Source: a virus. From it: a stretch of 28,112 nucleotides of DNA. Shown here piece after piece: positions 20,909 to 28,112 of the stretch. Below the pieces are notes generated by a model. The model ran no database searches. It had not been told where the DNA came from and saw nothing but the letters and a program-made list of their open reading frames with translations. The stretch's first letter is position 1. Every line of letters starts with the position of its first letter. The position numbers and the translations under genes are program-made. The DNA lies in IMG/VR virus record IMGVR_UViG_3300031669_000186, positions 1 through 28,112 of that record, one strand, 5' to 3'.

Positions 20909-23219
20909 GTTCGTATGCCTTGGCGGCTTCCGCGGCGCCCTGAATGGCCCGGGCCTGGCTGTCCTTATGGACAAACAAGCGCGGTTTGCCGCCGTCCGGC
21001 AATACCAGATTGTTGACCCGACCTTCCACAAGGGCGGGATGGTAGGCATAGCCCAGGGCGTCTAACATTTCCTTGCGCTTGGAGTGCGTGACGCGGCGGG
21101 CAACCCCCAGTCGTTCCAGCAGGCGGTCGAGTTGAATAGACGATATCCAGCCGCCGCAAAAGCCGGGGAGCCCTTGCGCGATGGCTTCGTGGACTTCCTG
21201 TTCGACGCCGCCCGTGCTGGCGCTGATGGCGGCCGCGGTGCTGGTGGTGACGGGCGCCCGCTGGCAATGTGTGGCCGGGTTGTATTCGTCCGGAATTGGG
21301 AACGTGTGGAGCAAATCGGAAACGATGGCGTACCCGTCAGCACGAAGCCAGTCGTACAGCTTGGGGAAATACTCCCCATCCATGCCGTCGCGCTTCAAGT
21401 CTTCGGCCTGCTGTTGGGCACAAAACAAAATGCAAATCCGGCGGTCGTTTTGGGTCTTGCGTACAGCGTCCTTATGGTTGCTGTTCAGCATGAAATTGCC
21501 GCACACGTCCGCGGAGATTTGGTCGACGCCCTTGCCTTCAATCTCAAGGCCGTCGCCGCCGGTAATCATCGGCTTCAATTCCTCAAAGACTTCCGCCCGG
21601 CTGTCCGGCAAATAGATATCCTCAACGCCATAGAAAACCTTGCCCAGCATCCATGAATTGAATTGCGCGGCCAGCTTTGACGCCTTGGGCCAATGGACAT
21701 AACGGCGCCCCACGGCTTCCGCAACGCAACGGGTGAACAGGGTTTTGCCGTTACCTTCAACGCCCTGCAGCAGCGGCGCCCATTGGAACTTGACGCCCTT
21801 GTGTTGCACGCATGCGGCCATGTAGCACAGCAGGATAAAGCGGTCGCGGTCGTCCGGTAGCACCTTTGCCAAGTGGGCAAGGAAGGGCGTACCGTCGCCG
21901 GCCAGGCGCGGGACTTCGACCGGCCAATAGGTGTTAACGAAGGTTTGCCCGCCCCGCTGAATGATGGCGCCCGGCGGCTGGTCCGGTCGGAAGCAAGGGG
22001 AGTCGGCACGGGGGCAGCGGTACGCCTGGCTTTGCGTGAAGGCTTCCCAGGCGTCCCGGGTTGTCTTTTCGTTCGCGGTGTCCATGGTGAAGGTGTAGCC
22101 ACCATAGGCGACCTTGAATTGCTCCGGTTTGAGCATATTGCCGCCGGGTACTAGGACGCGGTGAAGGTCTTGGACATAGACGCAACCGGCGAACATATCC
22201 AATTGCATGTCGTTGCCGATAAAGGTCGCCCCCGTGACCAATGCCGGCCGTGGCGGTTCGGTGCTGGCGCTTGGTGCGGGGCCTTCTGGCGTGCCGGCCA
22301 CAGGTTCCGGGGCCTTGTCCGTCAGCACTTCAAATTGGCGCCCCACGGCGCCCAGGATAGTGCGCGGCAAATAGTCTTCGCGTTCGTACTTGTCCCGCAC
22401 CAGCGCCGACCGCTCCATAAGCCGCTTGATTCGTTCGCAATCCTTCCCGGTCCAAAAGGCCAGGTGTTGGGCTAGGGCAGCGTCGGCGCTGCTGGAATCG
22501 TAGGCTCGCACGGGGTCCGGATAGCAGCGGGTAAGGGCGTCAAGGTTTGCCGTCCACAGATCCGCAAAGCTGGCCCGGCCGCCAAACGCCGCCGCGGTTG
22601 ATTGTGACCGCAAAGCCCGGCGGATAAGTTCGTCGTCGTCGGTTGGTCCGCGCCATTCGGACGCGGGGCCTTCGGTCCAACCCTGTTCCAAGGATTGCAC
22701 GGCGTCCGGCGGAAAGTAGTTTGCAACCAGGGCCGGGAGTATCGCGGAGCAATCGGTCGCGGCGTTGCCGGCGGCGCTGGTCCCGGTCAGGGCAACGAAG
22801 CGGCCAGAGTGATAAAATTCTAAACCGTACTCAAGGTTTTTACAGCCATGCGGGGGCGGGCGTCCGGTGCCGAAGATATGCAGCCCCCGGCCGCTTTGGC
22901 TTACCTCAATGGCGGCCCCGGCGAACGCTCCGCAAAGTTGCTTTGCCATTGGGGACCAATCGGAGCCGTCGGCCAGCAAGCAGCCGTCGAGATCCAAGAA
23001 CCAGAAGGGGTCGGCTTCCGTGAAAACGAAAGCTAGCCCGAAACCTTGCCCAAAGTTGGTCGCTGCGGCGAGCGCTGTTTGCGCGTCCGTCCAAAACGCG
23101 GGGTCGTGCGCCGATACAACACGACCGGAACGGAAGTCGCAAGGCAATTTATCACACTTTCCAGGTCGGCTTTGGCTTGGAACAAGTTTGTACACAATGA
23201 ATTGCGCAAGATTTGTCAT
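20856..23219 (-). CDS. primase-helicase (prim-pol plus DUF5906/D5-type helicase)
   Basis: This protein has 787 residues from the ATG at 23219 (MTNLAQFIVYKLVPSQSRPG), the typical family start. The ATG at 23255, overlapping the HNH remnant's TGA, is an alternative. The N-terminal prim-pol-like part has the acidic pair in FLDLDG (D76, D78) and a His in SGRGLHIFGTG (H114). A middle segment (about 285-403) includes the linker domain duplicated at 17414. The C-terminal superfamily-3-type helicase has Walker A GVEGNGKT (486-493), an acidic VFYGVEDIYL Walker B and NSNHKDAVRK as the sensor asparagine. It would unwind and prime the phage genome. The last 170 residues hold a winged-helix-like segment (LLERLGVARRVTHSKRKEML). 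Confidence 0.9.
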   Translation of the reverse strand: MTNLAQFIVYKLVPSQSRPGKCDKLPCDFRSGRVVSAHDPAFWTDAQTALAAATNFGQGFGLAFVFTEADPFWFLDLDGCLLADGSDWSPMAKQLCGAFAGAAIEVSQSGRGLHIFGTGRPPPHGCKNLEYGLEFYHSGRFVALTGTSAAGNAATDCSAILPALVANYFPPDAVQSLEQGWTEGPASEWRGPTDDDELIRRALRSQSTAAAFGGRASFADLWTANLDALTRCYPDPVRAYDSSSADAALAQHLAFWTGKDCERIKRLMERSALVRDKYEREDYLPRTILGAVGRQFEVLTDKAPEPVAGTPEGPAPSASTEPPRPALVTGATFIGNDMQLDMFAGCVYVQDLHRVLVPGGNMLKPEQFKVAYGGYTFTMDTANEKTTRDAWEAFTQSQAYRCPRADSPCFRPDQPPGAIIQRGGQTFVNTYWPVEVPRLAGDGTPFLAHLAKVLPDDRDRFILLCYMAACVQHKGVKFQWAPLLQGVEGNGKTLFTRCVAEAVGRRYVHWPKASKLAAQFNSWMLGKVFYGVEDIYLPDSRAEVFEELKPMITGGDGLEIEGKGVDQISADVCGNFMLNSNHKDAVRKTQNDRRICILFCAQQQAEDLKRDGMDGEYFPKLYDWLRADGYAIVSDLLHTFPIPDEYNPATHCQRAPVTTSTAAAISASTGGVEQEVHEAIAQGLPGFCGGWISSIQLDRLLERLGVARRVTHSKRKEMLDALGYAYHPALVEGRVNNLVLPDGGKPRLFVHKDSQARAIQGAAEAAKAYEHANNHSRVPFPLAPVHA

Positions 23220-23251
23220 TGCGGCAAATGGGCCGCTAAGTGCTGTCCTAA

Positions 23252-23383
23252 TCATGGTTTTCCCGGCCAATCGTTGTTGCTTTTATTTACGTTGTCAGTC
23301 GCGCTTAATAATTGAAGGTTCCAAGGCACATGCAACCCGCACACCGTCGCACCTTTAAGCGGAACGACGTGGTCAACATGGAT
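23252..23383 (-). pseudogene. C-terminal half of an HNH endonuclease, in frame after the TetR-like stop
   Basis: Reading through the TGA at 23386-23384, the frame continues [20 protein letters not shown], then [16 protein letters not shown] to a TGA at 23252. The H-x-[17 protein letters not shown] and N-KSN pattern is the second half of a phage HNH nuclease of the T7-gp7.7 / lambda-Rap-like group. The N-terminal CxxC half is missing, and the TetR-like gene occupies its place. No start codon or ribosome site serves the fragment alone. It is a remnant unless TGA is read through. Confidence 0.75.
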
Positions 23384-23686
23384 TCAGCCCGCCAGCGTAT
23401 TCAATGCGCGGATCTTCAATTCCGGGTCGGCTTTCTGCGCGTGCAGATCGCCATGAGCCAACCCTTGAGCGATAATGGAAAGATTTTCCGTTAGTACCGC
23501 CGACCGCATTATGGTTCTGCGAAAATTTACCATTGTGCCGAAATATTTAGAAATAAGGGCTTCGGCGCAACCGATTTCTTTAGCCACAGATTCACGAGTC
23601 AGTTTTGAAAATCCTCCTGGTCGTTCAGCGACACTGATGGCGGCGGTGAGGATTTGATACTTTCGGTCGTCGGGCTTTTTTCGCAT
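23384..23686 (-). CDS. TetR-like regulator, N-terminal DNA-binding domain only
   Basis: This 100-residue protein has a TetR-type helix-turn-helix: RKYQILTAAISVAER, then LTRESVAKEIGCAEALISKY and a helix FRRTIMRSAV. It lacks the long ligand-binding domain of ordinary TetR proteins (about 190 residues). I recall such short forms in phages of Burkholderiales and Pseudomonads. The palindrome TTGACG-CTTC-CGTCAA sits in its own promoter, so autoregulation is likely. Its stop is followed in frame by half an HNH nuclease. The ATG at 23686 has no good ribosome site. Confidence 0.8.
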   Translation of the reverse strand: MRKKPDDRKYQILTAAISVAERPGGFSKLTRESVAKEIGCAEALISKYFGTMVNFRRTIMRSAVLTENLSIIAQGLAHGDLHAQKADPELKIRALNTLAG

Positions 23687-23714
23687 GACTATTTACTCGA
23701 TAAATGATGAGGAC

Positions 23715-23743
23715 ATTATGTAATCTATTGACGCTTCCGTCAA
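23715..23743 (-). promoter_or_regulatory. TetR-like promoter with palindromic operator (site A)
   Basis: On the minus strand the promoter is TTGACG (23743-23738), 17 bases, CATAAT (23720-23715). The palindrome TTGACG-CTTC-CGTCAA occupies 23728-23743 (plus strand) and includes the -35. The same palindrome recurs at 25575-25590 and, with one mismatch, at 27436-27451. Confidence 0.75.
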
Positions 23744-23750
23744 CGATAAA

Positions 23751-24236
23751 TTAGAGGGTTCCGACTCCCGCGCAAAAAGCAGCATCCCCGCCGCCCGACG
23801 TGACAAGTTGCGCCCAAGCCAATTGCGCCGGCTCCCGGTCGTTGCCGGTGTAGTGCCAGCCGACGGCCTTTACTTCCCGGCTCACGAATTGGCCGATTAC
23901 CTGGCCGACGTGCTGGGGACCAATCAGGACCGGGTGCCAGCCTATCAGGTCGGCGGACTTCATGACCTCGTTAACCTGCTTGGACTCATTCGCCAGGCCG
24001 TAGCGCACAGGGACGCCCCGGGAATCAATCAGGGCGCCGACGTTGTTGCGGAACAAGCGCACCCCCTTGCGTGCCGCTTCCAGGCGCACCACAGCGGACA
24101 CGGCCGCTTCACTGGTGCCCTTTACTTCCGGCGGTAGGTCGTGGCCGCCGTGCATACCAAAGAGGGCTTGCAACTCATTGAGGGCGGCCATAGTGACCCC
24201 GTGGCGCACGGCCCATTGGTAGACGGCGGGGCTCAT
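23751..24236 (-). CDS. VRR-NUC nuclease
   Basis: This protein has 161 residues from the ATG at 24236, which overlaps the methyltransferase stop (ATGA) and has GGAG eight bases upstream. The core reads GVRLFRNNVGALIDSRGVPV, then RYGLANES, then SADLIGWHPVLIGPQHVGQVIG and FVSREVKAVGW. The Asp in ADLIGW and the E-x-K in REVKAVG form the PD-(D/E)xK active site of the VRR-NUC family. Such nucleases are stand-alone in phages and are suspected to act on branched or replicating DNA. Its position after the methyltransferase places it in the DNA metabolism operon. Confidence 0.9.
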   Translation of the reverse strand: MSPAVYQWAVRHGVTMAALNELQALFGMHGGHDLPPEVKGTSEAAVSAVVRLEAARKGVRLFRNNVGALIDSRGVPVRYGLANESKQVNEVMKSADLIGWHPVLIGPQHVGQVIGQFVSREVKAVGWHYTGNDREPAQLAWAQLVTSGGGDAAFCAGVGTL

Positions 24237-25375
24237 GGGCGGCACTCCATGTACGACCTTATCCAGGCTTCGGCGGCTTCCGCGTTGATCGCGTTACCAT
24301 AGGCGCGCAATCGTCCCACTCGGGCGGGATCCCCATTAGCCAGCGGGAATGTGCCGCGCTCAACTGGCCGCCACTTTCCATCCCGGCAGAAGAGCCAATC
24401 AACACCTCGCCAGAAACCGTTAGTCGGGCCGGGTTCGGGTGCGCAGCTAAGTAAACCGCTTGTGCTGATACCGTCAGGCATGTCAGCGCACCCCTGTCTC
24501 CCAAGCGTTTCGATGATTTCTCCGGGTTCTCCACGATCTCGTTGCTTTTCGGGGTCAACCAGCCCGCTAAGTGTGCGTCCGGCGGCAATGCTCCCCCGCC
24601 CTGATTCGGTCCCCCGTTGCTCCCGTCCGTCGCCCGTGGCGTATTCCACCCGGCCAGTTGCCCCGTAGTCTGCAAATTCTCCCCGCCCTGCCGACCCTGT
24701 GTTCCCGCGCCCGTCCCGTTGTTGCTCGTTGGAGTCGGCCAGCCCGCCAATTCGCTGGTTTGAGGAGTCGGCCAGCCCGCCAAACTCGCCGCCCATCCCA
24801 ATTTGTTCGGGGTCGTTCTCCCATCCCCACTGCACACCAGATTCACGTCGTTTGTGCATGGCAGACTGTTCGGAGTCGGCCGCCCAGTACAGTCGGTCGC
24901 GGATGTGCGGCGCGCCGACGCCCGCAGACGGAAACGGGACCGCCCCGAAGGCGTAACCCAAGGCTTCCATGTCAGTTTGTACAAGGTCGACCCATATATC
25001 AGCGTCTTTGCTGCTAACCTGCTCACCAAAGACGACGACAGGGCTTCGCTGTCCAATGAGGTGGAGCCATGCGGGCCATAAATGCCGCTCGTCAGCAAAC
25101 CCATTTCCTTTGCCTGCCGCGCTGAAAGGTTGGCAGGGACAAGAGCCAGTCCAAACAGGGCGGCTATCGGCCCATCCTGCACGTCGCAAGGCGTAGGACC
25201 AAACGCCGACTCCGGCGAAGAAATGACATTGAGTGTATCCGGCAAGGTCGAGGGGGGCAACATCTTCAATACTCCTTTGGTCTACGTCGCCCGGCGCAAT
25301 GTGGCCGGCGGCAATTAGGTTCCGTAACCACTGTGCGGCATACGGGTCGAATTCGTTGTAATAGGCTTTGCTCAT
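24233..25375 (-). CDS. DNA cytosine-5 methyltransferase
   Basis: This 380-residue enzyme transfers methyl from S-adenosylmethionine to cytosine C5. Motif I is [12 protein letters not shown] (52-63), motif IV is [14 protein letters not shown] with catalytic Cys81, motif VI is FGEQV (116-120, where ENV is more usual), motif VIII is RDRLYW (159-164), and motif X is [14 protein letters not shown] near the C-terminus. The target-recognition region (about 170-300) is Gly/Asp/Arg-rich with a doubled GGLADS. A 334-codon ORF in another frame covers this same region. The ATG at 25375 overlaps the stop of a tiny upstream ORF and has no ribosome site of its own, so it is probably coupled. The modification may protect phage DNA from host restriction; the recognition sequence is unknown. 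Confidence 0.92.
   Translation of the reverse strand: MSKAYYNEFDPYAAQWLRNLIAAGHIAPGDVDQRSIEDVAPLDLAGYTQCHFFAGVGVWSYALRRAGWADSRPVWTGSCPCQPFSAAGKGNGFADERHLWPAWLHLIGQRSPVVVFGEQVSSKDADIWVDLVQTDMEALGYAFGAVPFPSAGVGAPHIRDRLYWAADSEQSAMHKRRESGVQWGWENDPEQIGMGGEFGGLADSSNQRIGGLADSNEQQRDGRGNTGSAGRGEFADYGATGRVEYATGDGREQRGTESGRGSIAAGRTLSGLVDPEKQRDRGEPGEIIETLGRQGCADMPDGISTSGLLSCAPEPGPTNGFWRGVDWLFCRDGKWRPVERGTFPLANGDPARVGRLRAYGNAINAEAAEAWIRSYMECRP
24259..25263 (-). CDS. ORF fully embedded in the methyltransferase gene (+1 frame)
   Basis: This frame is open for 334 codons from the ATG at 25263, which has AAAGGAGT (25278-25271) seven bases upstream, much better than the methyltransferase's own start. It reads [17 protein letters not shown], then [39 protein letters not shown] and [16 protein letters not shown] repeated LAGW.TP module follows (five LAGW copies), and it ends [20 protein letters not shown], then DCAPM. 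I recall the same motifs in proteins predicted beside or overlapping C5 methyltransferases in many phages. The family has no known function. A GC-driven shadow would not be expected to carry a consensus ribosome site or these motifs. Real dual coding is inferred. Confidence 0.75.
   Translation of the reverse strand: MLPPSTLPDTLNVISSPESAFGPTPCDVQDGPIAALFGLALVPANLSARQAKEMGLLTSGIYGPHGSTSLDSEALSSSLVSRLAAKTLIYGSTLYKLTWKPWVTPSGRSRFRLRASARRTSATDCTGRPTPNSLPCTNDVNLVCSGDGRTTPNKLGWAASLAGWPTPQTSELAGWPTPTSNNGTGAGTQGRQGGENLQTTGQLAGWNTPRATDGSNGGPNQGGGALPPDAHLAGWLTPKSNEIVENPEKSSKRLGDRGALTCLTVSAQAVYLAAHPNPARLTVSGEVLIGSSAGMESGGQLSAAHSRWLMGIPPEWDDCAPMVTRSTRKPPKPG
25271..25278 (-). promoter_or_regulatory. Shine-Dalgarno for the embedded ORF
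   Basis: AAAGGAGT on the minus strand, seven bases before the ATG at 25263, inside the methyltransferase coding sequence around residues 33-35. It decides the start of the embedded ORF over the TTG two codons earlier. Confidence 0.8.
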
Positions 25376-25533
25376 GGCAGCGCGTCTTTAAATAAATCGG
25401 CGTAAGTTATCAATAATTTGGCGATATCTTCGTCGTTATCGAGATTCGCCAAATCTAGCCATTTCACAAAATTGACCATTTTTGCATGTGGGACATTCGG
25501 CCACATACCTTCTGAAAAAATTAATTCATCCAA
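25372..25533 (-). CDS. 53-residue acidic small protein
   Basis: The TTG start at 25533 has AAGGGG six bases upstream. The protein reads MDELIFSEGMWPNVPHAKMV, then NFVKWLDLANLDNDEDIAKL, and ends [13 protein letters not shown]. It is acidic and helical. Its stop overlaps the methyltransferase ATG (ATGA) and its start follows the helicase stop by 10 bases, so it bridges the two in the operon. Small acidic proteins like this are common in phage operons; the function is unknown. Confidence 0.65.
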   Translation of the reverse strand: MDELIFSEGMWPNVPHAKMVNFVKWLDLANLDNDEDIAKLLITYADLFKDALP

Positions 25534-25543
25534 TTGCTACCCC

Positions 25544-27298
25544 TTATTGATTATTTGCAAAGTATGCCTCGGCGTTGACGGTTCCGTCAATACCATATTT
25601 AGCAAGCTCCGCGGCCACACGCTCCGCAAGCTCCGACGACTCCTTGGCGTTGAGCGTTTGAGCGTTGGCAACGTCGACCCCGAAGCGATAATAAAAGCGG
25701 CGGTAACTTTCGGACTCCCCACGGCCTTGGGCATTCTCAAGACCCGCCCACCAGGCAATGACGTTCCGCAATGCCTTTTGGCCTTCGCGGCGTTCCCAAT
25801 GCCGACGACGGACAGCCCCGACGACTTCCGGGCCGGCGCCGTAGGGAATGACCGGGTCGCCGTCAATGCGGGCAATCTCCCCGCGCAAGGCGGCCAGCGT
25901 TTCCGCGTCAAGCTCCAACAGGTCGCCGTCGACAAACTCCGGGGCGCTTCGGCTTGGCGGGGGCGGGTAGTGGCCGCAATACGGGCAGCATTTGTAGACG
26001 CGCTCATAGGGTTGGATGCACTCCGGGTTGACGCAAACCCGCATTGGGATGGCGTCCGACTTGCCGCTGCTCCGGCGGTCCCGGCGGTCTAGCGACCATT
26101 CCTGTTGCGCGTCCGGGAGCCCGTGCCGGAGTACGTTGTTCACGTGGTCAATAATGAATGCGACGGGCTTATCGCTGGCCGCAATCGCCGCCCGCCGCTG
26201 TTCGTCCGTTATGTGGGCATGCACGGCCGCGGCTTCCTTGGATAGCATCAAGCGCAAGGCCCGCCCAAACTGCTGGCAGAATAGCGCGAAGGACTCCGTC
26301 GGCCTGGCGAAGCTCACGACCTCAATTGCTGGCAGGTCGAAGCCTTCCCCGAACAAATCCACGTTCACGAGTTGCAGCACCTCCCTAGCCTTGAAGCGCC
26401 GGAGAATTTGAGCCCGCAAGGCGTCCGGGGTCTTGGCGCTTACCACTTCCGCGGACACGCCGGCCGCACGGAACGCCGCGGCAATCTCGGTCGCCGCTTC
26501 CACGTCGACGGCAAAGGTAACGCCCAGCTTGCCCGGCGCCAACTTGAGATAGTGCGCCACCACGTCCCCGGTAATATGGGACTTGTGGACCGCCTTGCGT
26601 AGCTGGTCCGCGTTGTAATCCCCGGTCGCCTGGCTCAGTGCCACGGCCGATAGGTCAAGGTCGGACGGCGGCGCAAAAATGCGGTAATTCGTCAAATACC
26701 CCATGTTGATAATGTCCCGCATGGAAGGCGCCAATACCATTGCGTCGACCAGCCCGTCAGCATGCCGCCCCAGCCCCTTGCCGTCCGCCCGCCGCGGCGT
26801 GGCCGTTGGAAGTAGCGACCGGGCGTTGGGGAACATGCCGGCCGCAATGCCCCACTTGTTGGCCTTTAGGACGTGGTGCGCTTCATCTTGAACGACCAAG
26901 CGGGTTTGCATGAAGAAGGGGTCGGTCGGGTCCATGCGTATGACGGTATCAACCCCGCCGACGCCGGTCTTCGCGTTCGGGTCAAAGAACGAATAGCCAA
27001 GCTCCGCAACCTGTAGGGCGCTGATTATCCGTATCAGGTTCGACCCCTTCTTAGCACCAAGGATGCGATGCCGCACGCCGTTACGGGCCAGGGCGATAGA
27101 AATTTGGCTTACCAATTCTTGCCGGTGCGCGATGGCGATAGAGGCGCCCGGTTCATCATAAAGCACCTTTGATAGAAGGACGGTTTTACCGGAGCCCGTG
27201 GCCGCCACGGGCATTACGTTCAAAGCGCCAGCGTTCCAGGCTTCGTACACGCGGCGCTCAAGCTCGGCTTGGAAGGGGCGAAGTTCAACCGGCGGCAT
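25544..27298 (-). CDS. superfamily 2 DEAD/DEAH-box helicase with zinc ribbon
   Basis: This 584-residue helicase has Walker A ATGSGKT (33-39), motif Ia IAIAHRQELV, motif II DEAH (138-141), motif III LPTATPRR, and motif VI FCQQFGRALR (about 343-352). The central spacing is that of UvsW/SSL2-type phage helicases. A CVNPEC...CCPYCGH zinc ribbon (about 419-441) and a unique 150-residue C-terminus follow. The helicase probably remodels DNA in replication or recombination. GGAGG lies close upstream of the ATG at 27298. It overlaps the methyltransferase-tail ORF by 14 bases. Confidence 0.9.
   Translation of the reverse strand: MPPVELRPFQAELERRVYEAWNAGALNVMPVAATGSGKTVLLSKVLYDEPGASIAIAHRQELVSQISIALARNGVRHRILGAKKGSNLIRIISALQVAELGYSFFDPNAKTGVGGVDTVIRMDPTDPFFMQTRLVVQDEAHHVLKANKWGIAAGMFPNARSLLPTATPRRADGKGLGRHADGLVDAMVLAPSMRDIINMGYLTNYRIFAPPSDLDLSAVALSQATGDYNADQLRKAVHKSHITGDVVAHYLKLAPGKLGVTFAVDVEAATEIAAAFRAAGVSAEVVSAKTPDALRAQILRRFKAREVLQLVNVDLFGEGFDLPAIEVVSFARPTESFALFCQQFGRALRLMLSKEAAAVHAHITDEQRRAAIAASDKPVAFIIDHVNNVLRHGLPDAQQEWSLDRRDRRSSGKSDAIPMRVCVNPECIQPYERVYKCCPYCGHYPPPPSRSAPEFVDGDLLELDAETLAALRGEIARIDGDPVIPYGAGPEVVGAVRRRHWERREGQKALRNVIAWWAGLENAQGRGESESYRRFYYRFGVDVANAQTLNAKESSELAERVAAELAKYGIDGTVNAEAYFANNQ
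25561..25590 (-). promoter_or_regulatory. candidate TetR-type operator with internal promoter (site B)
   Basis: The 16-bp palindrome TTGACGGTTCCGTCAA (25575-25590, 7-bp arms) lies in the last codons of the helicase gene. On the minus strand TTGACG (25590-25585), 18 bases, CATACT (25566-25561) could start transcription of the tiny ORF, methyltransferase and nuclease. The codons here encode GIDGTVN, so the palindrome could be accidental. Confidence 0.5.
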
Positions 27299-27419
27299 TG
27301 CGGGCGGCCTCCAATCGAGCGTTGGCGATGGCGGTATATTGCGGGTCTAATTCAAAACCAACGAACTGGAAACCCTCAAGAATCGCAAGGCCGTGGCGGC
27401 AATCCATAGTCAAAATCAT
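27285..27419 (-). pseudogene. C-terminal tail of an N4/N6 DNA methyltransferase
   Basis: This 44-codon ORF (MILTMDCRHGLAILEGFQFV, then GFELDPQYTAIANARLEAAR) matches the final segment of N4/N6-type methyltransferases, where a 'GSGTTG..... EGF.F.GFELDP.Y..IA..RL' pattern closes the SAM pocket. The GSGTTG is replaced by DCRHG and everything before it is missing. It has no ribosome site. It starts next to a divergent promoter region and overlaps the helicase start, so it is likely the remnant of a deleted methyltransferase gene. Confidence 0.65.
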
Positions 27420-27435
27420 TTTTATCTATACCCTG

Positions 27436-27479
27436 TTGACGGTAGCGTCATTATCGGCAACAATGGCAACTCTCGTCAA
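27436..27479. promoter_or_regulatory. divergent promoter region with TetR-type operator (site C)
   Basis: The palindrome-like TTGACGGTAGCGTCAT (27436-27451) contains the -35 of a rightward promoter (TTGACG, 17 bases, AACAAT at 27459-27464). On the minus strand TTGACG (27479-27474), 18 bases, GATAAT (27455-27450) could drive the helicase operon. The operator overlaps its -10 by two bases, so one protein could control both directions. Confidence 0.65.
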
Positions 27480-27500
27480 TCACTTTAGGAGAATTTTCAC

Positions 27501-28112
27501 ATGTCCATGCAAATCAGCGTCGACCCTGCAGCCCTCTCGCAAGAACAGCGCGAAGCGGTAGCCGGTTTCATTCTCGCTTACCCCGCCAAGGCTTGCGCCG
27601 GAACGTGCGGCAACCATGCCGTCGCGGAGATTCACGCTCACACGCACGCGGCGCCGGTAGCTGCTACTACTGCCCCGGTCGTCGATGAATTGGCGGTGTT
27701 GCAACACGACCACGAAAGCACCTTGCCGGAAAGCGCCTTTGGCAAACCGGACGAAGCTGCCGCGGCCTTCGGAGTGCCCCCCGCCCCTTTGCCCCTTGGG
27801 ACGACCGCTGCCCCCTCTATTGCGGTTGCCGCTCCGTCCTTGACTGCCCCCGCGGTTATGCCGGCAACTACTTTGACCGCGACGTCGACCGTCCCCGCAC
27901 CCCCTGCACCGACGCCCGCGAACGCGGCGCCGATTGCTGCACCCCCTCCCGGGAGCCCTGTCGGCGGCGTTGAGTTGGACAAACGCGGCTTACCGTGGGA
28001 TAACCGGATTCACGCCGGCACCAAGCGCAAGAACGCGGACGGTTCGTGGACGGCCAAGCGTGGCGTCGACCCGGCGCTGGTTGCCACTGTTGAAGCAGAA
28101 TTGCGCCAAGTC
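27501..28112 (+). CDS. Pro/Ala-rich protein with conserved phage C-terminal motif, truncated at window end
   Basis: This is at least 204 residues with AGGAG nine bases before the ATG. The first 55 residues contain CAGTCGNHAVAEIHAHTHA, a Cys/His cluster that could bind metal. A long Ala/Pro/Thr linker (about 60-155) follows. Then comes ELDKRGLPWDNRIHAGTKRK, NADGSWTAKRGVDPALVATV and EAELRQV. That last block is a phage motif I recall in proteins of unknown function near recombination genes. The gene begins the rightward operon and is controlled by the site C region. The stop codon lies beyond the window. Confidence 0.75.
   Translation, partial: MSMQISVDPAALSQEQREAVAGFILAYPAKACAGTCGNHAVAEIHAHTHAAPVAATTAPVVDELAVLQHDHESTLPESAFGKPDEAAAAFGVPPAPLPLGTTAAPSIAVAAPSLTAPAVMPATTLTATSTVPAPPAPTPANAAPIAAPPPGSPVGGVELDKRGLPWDNRIHAGTKRKNADGSWTAKRGVDPALVATVEAELRQV

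Noticed and set aside
25575-25590. Certain functional operator in the helicase gene
   Set aside because: The palindrome coincides with codons for GIDGTVN and the -10 is weak; kept only as a candidate.
1-28112. tRNA, rRNA, integrase, lysis cassette
   Set aside because: None was recognisable on either strand; absence cannot be taken beyond this window.

Overview
The window is about 28 kb of a GC-rich tailed-phage genome, or prophage, with a contractile (myovirus) tail. The structural families (DUF1073 portal, DUF2213 protease/scaffold, DUF2184 capsid, DUF3383 sheath) and the GC-rich codon use resemble phages of Burkholderiales and other Proteobacteria. That host assignment is from memory of families, not a search. 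No integrase, lysis gene, tRNA, rRNA or CRISPR array is visible.

Positions 1-16.7 kb hold the virion genes on the minus strand, read right to left: small C4-type zinc protein, terminase small and large subunits, portal, head morphogenesis, protease/scaffold, cement protein, major capsid, two small unknowns, head-tail connectors, tail terminator, sheath, tube, frameshifted tail-assembly chaperone, tape measure with a lytic transglycosylase, Dit-like hub protein, and the first codons of a baseplate plug. A lone plus-strand gene with its own promoter (13.8-14.1 kb) sits between terminase and portal like a moron. Hairpins with T-tracts follow the tube and capsid genes and probably set the stoichiometry of the downstream genes.

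Positions 16.7-19.7 kb form an accessory region. An AT-rich intergenic stretch with short repeats and inverted repeats separates the terminase operon from a divergent two-gene plus-strand operon. One of those two genes is a stand-alone copy of the linker domain of the phage's own primase-helicase. Next comes a block of two minus-strand genes bounded by integron attC-like sequences and direct repeats, then a pentapeptide-repeat protein.

Positions 19.7-27.4 kb are DNA-metabolism genes on the minus strand: DEAD-type helicase, a tiny ORF, C5 cytosine methyltransferase, VRR-NUC nuclease, TetR-like regulator, HNH remnant, primase-helicase, ParB-like protein and a small membrane protein. A rightward gene begins at 27.5 kb and runs off the window.

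Three points stand out. (1) A 334-codon ORF is embedded in another frame of the methyltransferase gene and has its own excellent Shine-Dalgarno. (2) Two families of palindromic operators are built into promoters: one in the -35/-10 spacer at three promoters, and one, TTGACG-N4-CGTCAA, overlapping the -35 of the tetR-like gene and two other loci. (3) The gene block at 17.7-18.6 kb is bounded by attC-like sequences. All assignments are by reading the sequence; no database search was run.
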